The position numbers were made by a program, and so were the translations under genes. This document shows, piece after piece, positions 59,335 to 64,000 of a stretch of DNA of 64,000 nucleotides. The notes beneath the pieces were generated by a model. The model saw nothing but the letters and a program-made list of their open reading frames with translations. It had not been told where the DNA came from and made no database searches. The number at the start of each line of letters is the position of its first letter. The stretch's first letter is position 1. The stretch is from Alnus glutinosa (Eukaryota > Streptophyta > Magnoliopsida > Fagales > Betulaceae), in assembly GCF_958979055.1 (NCBI RefSeq), contig NC_084887.1, positions 25,665,044-25,729,043 of the forward strand, in the 5' to 3' direction.

Positions 59335-61247
59335 ATGGCTCGTGGAAAGGTTCAGCTGAAGCGGATTGAGAACCCGGTGCACCGGCAGGTTACCTTCTGC
59401 AAGCGCCGAGCAGGGCTTCTTAAGAAGGCCAAGGAGCTCTCCGTGCTCTGTGATGCAGAAGTTGGAGTTGTCATTTTCTCCTCCCATGGAAAGCTCTACG
59501 AACTCACCACCAAAGGGTCTGTATAATCTACTTCGATCATATATATTATCAATTTTTTATATATATATTTTTTCCTTTTCCAATTATTATTAATATCATG
59601 AATATCTTTTTTTCTTCTTGTTAGAATTTGATATAAAAATTAAAATCCTTGTTTCCTATCGATTTTAAGTTTCTGAATAAATGGTAATTTTGTTACATGC
59701 TTCTCTCACTTTTTAAGATTGTGTTCATAACTGATATTATTATAAAAAATAAAAAATAGAAATGTTCATAACATAATATCGTAGTCATGATACCACCTGC
59801 AGTGCCGTAGTGTTGATTTAGTGGCATTTGGGTTAATTCTTAAAAGTTTGGTGGGTAAAAGGTTTTATAGTCGGATCCCGAAATGAGAAGCACTTGAGTT
59901 TCGTTAGTATTTTCGATCAGTGAGACATGGTCAAACTATGTCTAAACTGGCTTGAGACTTGAGAGAACGTTTACTGCCTCTCTAGCCACTCTAATCGCCT
60001 CGTCCTAGCTACCTTTTTAAATTAAAATAATAATATACAATATAATACGGTAGTGATAGCTTTGTTGTACAACTCATTTACCATAAACTTTGTGGTTGAA
60101 ATTTTGTTGTTTTCTTTTTTTTTTTTTCTAATATGCAAGAACCATGCAAGGACTAATCGAGAGGTACATGAAATCTACCCGAGGGGCTCAGCCTGACGCA
60201 CCCATTGAAACGCCACCTCTGGTATGTATAAATCTGTCTCTCTCTTACAGACATGACACGTACACACAAGTTCTAGTGCTTTTGCTCTGCATCCAAAAAC
60301 TGTTCTGTATTCTATGTTTAAGTGTGTGTGTGTATATATATATAAACAATATTATCACAATTACTAAAGGCTTGACCAGCATCTAATTAATGGCTTAATG
60401 CTGCTCCGGCCTAATCCAGCTTCCTCCAAAGAATAAAAATAATTTATGCAACCACCATTATTAATTGTAGTAATTACACTTTTATTTACAGCCTTTTTGG
60501 ACGACTAACTTCATGTCATGACTTGCATCGATCCCATATATGGCAGTCTCTATATGCATGGTTAGATTGTTCAAGAATAAACTGTGATTTTCTTTGAACC
60601 TCACGATTAGTTGAAGGGAATTTTAGCAGACAAGAAACTTTTTCCTGTAAAACATATCAATTAAAGATGCATGGAACATATATAATGGGAATATATATTT
60701 GTATATATAATAAAAAAATCTCCATATTGCTGTTATTTTACCTATTTTCATCCCATGTCACGCTGATATAGGAATAGAATAAATTAGTCTTTTGTGTTGC
60801 ATCCTTCCTTCCAGCTAGGGCGAGATTATTTTTCTCTTTTGTTCCCCCTTAACTAAACAATAAATCCTGAATACCTCACATGCATGAAAAATCCCTGTAA
60901 GTACTCCTAAAACAATAGTTCTTATGTTTAACATATTTATCTCCCAAATTGACTTTTAGACCAAATATATGCAAGATCCTTTAACCCCATGAATATAGAT
61001 TAAATTAGAAATGAATATTACTAAATCAAGTTTAATTAGTAACCAACAGCTGCAGGTTTATATTCAGATAAACTTGGATTTGGCTAGCTAAAACATTCAT
61101 GAATGTACGTGTGTGCATAGTTAATTATTTCTTTATATTTTTTAGTACTCCTACTAATGTGTAACAATATTATATCTTTCTCTAGGATGCAAACGAGGAA
61201 ATTACCATGCTGAAACAAGAGATTGAAATACTTCAAAAAGGCCTCAG
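59335..61247 (+). CDS. AGL12: MIKC MADS-box transcription factor, AGL12/XAL1 type, 5' part
   Basis: Three exons are in the window: 59335-59516 (182 nt), 60140-60221 (82 nt) and 61186-61247 (62 nt), with phases that join correctly. Exon 1 gives the whole MADS DNA-binding domain, starting [20 protein letters not shown] and ending ...[10 protein letters not shown]. Exon 2 gives the intervening region with [15 protein letters not shown], and exon 3 starts the K-box with [16 protein letters not shown]. The combination [20 protein letters not shown] with LKQEIE.LQKG is typical of AGL12, which in Arabidopsis acts in root meristem proliferation and flowering. The rest of the K-box and the C-terminal exons lie beyond the window, after an intron of at least 2.7 kb. 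Confidence 0.9.
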
Positions 61248-61794
61248 GTCCTACTAGAAACCTTCATTGATTCCTTAATTACAATTCTCTTATATTAAAA
61301 TTGTTTAATAATTTGTAATAGAAAATGAGTGTTCTTCGAGGAGACCTTTTAAAGTATCACACAAACGTAGTTAACGCATTCTATAGCTTGTATGATTCGT
61401 GATAAATGTTGTTGAAAGAAGCTTAAATTATTTATGCAATACTATATTCCACTTCATGGAAATTGTGCACAAGCAGTTAAACTTAATTTGTTAGACTCTT
61501 CCAATGCTTTCATTTGAGCAAGGGATAATGTTATATATGCATATAGACATACACATATTTATATATATGTCGAATACCTTGTTTGTGATAAAAATATAGA
61601 ACAAAATAGAATAAAGAAGAAAGGATGGAAGAAGAATAGAGAGAAATAGTCAGCTTAAGGTGATGAGGTCTCAAAAGGGCGCCTATGTCCGCTATTTATA
61701 AAGCTCAAAGGGACATCTTTAATAATATATTAGCTTAATTAATTTAGTAGTATAAAAATAGGTATTAATAGAGATCTAGTATATTTTACTATTA

Positions 61795-62907
<1,113 letters not shown>

Positions 62908-62910
62908 TTA

Positions 62911-63714
62911 CAATATAAGTGCAGGACATGGTAATAGCTACAATATATAGCTTAATTTTAGTACTTTAACATCATTTCTCAAAGTAAAGATGTAATAAGC
63001 TCTAGTTTAGAAGTCATATATAGGATTATATAGTAGCATATGCAAAGTGTGTCGAGACATTGAAAATATAGTTGGATCGAATAAGCCTTTAGGTCGGAAA
63101 AGGTGACTGGATCAATTTGGTTGTGTCAAATTTAATAGGTAAAAAGTCTCAAACTAAATCCATAAAAATATATATTAGTCAAGATAGTCGAATTGATTAG
63201 GTCAAACCAGGCAAGTCAAAAGTTTCAAATTGAAAGTGAAACAACCTTTGGCTTAGGGCATGAGGTTGGATTAGATCAATAAAAATAAAATAAAATAAAA
63301 TAAAAATCGTAAATTTCATCTAACTAAGCCAGTGGTCAAAAAGGAAAGATGAGGTGTTTTTCTTCCTTTGAATTGAATTAGGCCAGATTCAAACAATTTA
63401 ATTTACCCGAGCCAAATTAAAAAAGCTAGTTAATTGGTTGATTCAATTTGCATTGAACTAGATCGGATGACAGGTCAAGCTGGAAATCCGAGTCTCCTCC
63501 CATGAGATTCATGGGTCAAATAAGATAGTATAGGTCTTCTATACTATATAGGGGTTGCACAAGGAAGAAACATTTTGATCGAAATTGATAATTTTTGCCA
63601 TAAGAAGACAAATCTCTCTCTGTGAAGTGAGATTAAAGTAGAATCTTGTATAAAACCTATTTTTTTGCATTAATGGATTTTCCACTCATTATGGGAGCCT
63701 CACCAAGTTTAATT
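62911..63714. other. Intronic stretch of the MADS-box gene, nothing recognised
   Basis: Ordinary AT-rich sequence without an exon of the MADS-box gene or element ends that I can identify. Confidence 0.4.
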
Positions 63715-64000
63715 GAGTTATTTATACCTTTTTTGGATAACTTCACAAAAAGGTATCAAATTATATGTCGTTTTGAGATAAGGGTACTGAACTAGCAAAC
63801 GTCTCAAGTTGGGGTATCTAAGTTTCCAAACGTCTCACTTAAGGGTACTCTGTTAGGATTTGCTGTTAAATCCTGTAAAAAATTTTAAAATACCCATGTG
63901 TTTATTTTCTAAAAAAAAAATTATAAATTTTTTTAAAGATTCAGGTATAGGTATTTTTGCAAATTTCGTTAAATTCTGACCGATGCCTAGATTCTAGCAA
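63715..64000. mobile_element. Left end of a further TIR element, cut by the window edge
   Basis: Repeated phrases (AAGGGTACT, CAAACGTCTCA) and the alternation of short copies resemble the subterminal repeats seen in the MULE-type elements of this window. The other end would lie beyond 64000, so this is tentative. Confidence 0.35.

Overview
The window is nuclear DNA of a flowering plant. It is AT-rich, carries introns with GT..AG borders, and is packed with plant transposable elements. Protein matches point to a eudicot, probably a woody rosid, but the species cannot be read from the sequence. Four genes look functional: three 12-oxophytodienoate reductase (OPR) genes and one gene for an uncharacterised secreted protein. 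A fifth, the 5' part of an AGL12-type MADS-box gene, runs off the right edge.

The left and central part (about 3-37.5 kb) is an OPR array grown by repeated segmental duplication. Copies A (12952-15171, +), D (25524-27640, -) and E (33900-37455, +) have intact five-exon reading frames of 364, 364 and 360 residues. Copy B (17120-19815, +) is a pseudogene with a destroyed splice acceptor and a premature stop. Remnants lie at 15437-15528, 21601-22137 and 33031-33408. A and B sit in tandem duplicated blocks. B and D sit tail to tail in a large inverted repeat whose downstream arms are 19816-20815 and 24557-25523. The copies share a short promoter with a TATA box and several TGACG/CGTCA motifs. None ends in a peroxisomal signal, so they look like cytosolic group I OPRs, not the jasmonate-forming OPR3 type. 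Only D keeps all canonical active-site residues I checked.

Mobile elements explain most of the rest. A complete Ty1/copia element (7773-12811) has identical 233-bp LTRs and sits 92 bp upstream of the copy A TATA box; its gag-pol frame is broken only by a one-base change in an A8 run. There are also a solo LTR (3669-4537) whose empty site survives in the duplicated block, two 5'-truncated LINEs (about 1724-2990 and 30147-31860), LTR fragments, two foldback elements, two adjacent hAT-type elements (46060-47643), a MULE-type MITE, and a Pack-MULE-like element (56623-57665) carrying pieces of a BCS1-like AAA-ATPase gene.

The right part holds the secreted-protein gene (37579-43570, -, four exons, 514 residues), a 2.2-kb AT-rich stretch, the hAT pair, and a roughly 4-kb non-coding tandem duplication (47831-51862 and 51882-55316). 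It ends with the MADS-box gene (first three coding exons at 59335-61247), whose third intron is invaded by a MITE-like element with a 113-bp GA repeat.
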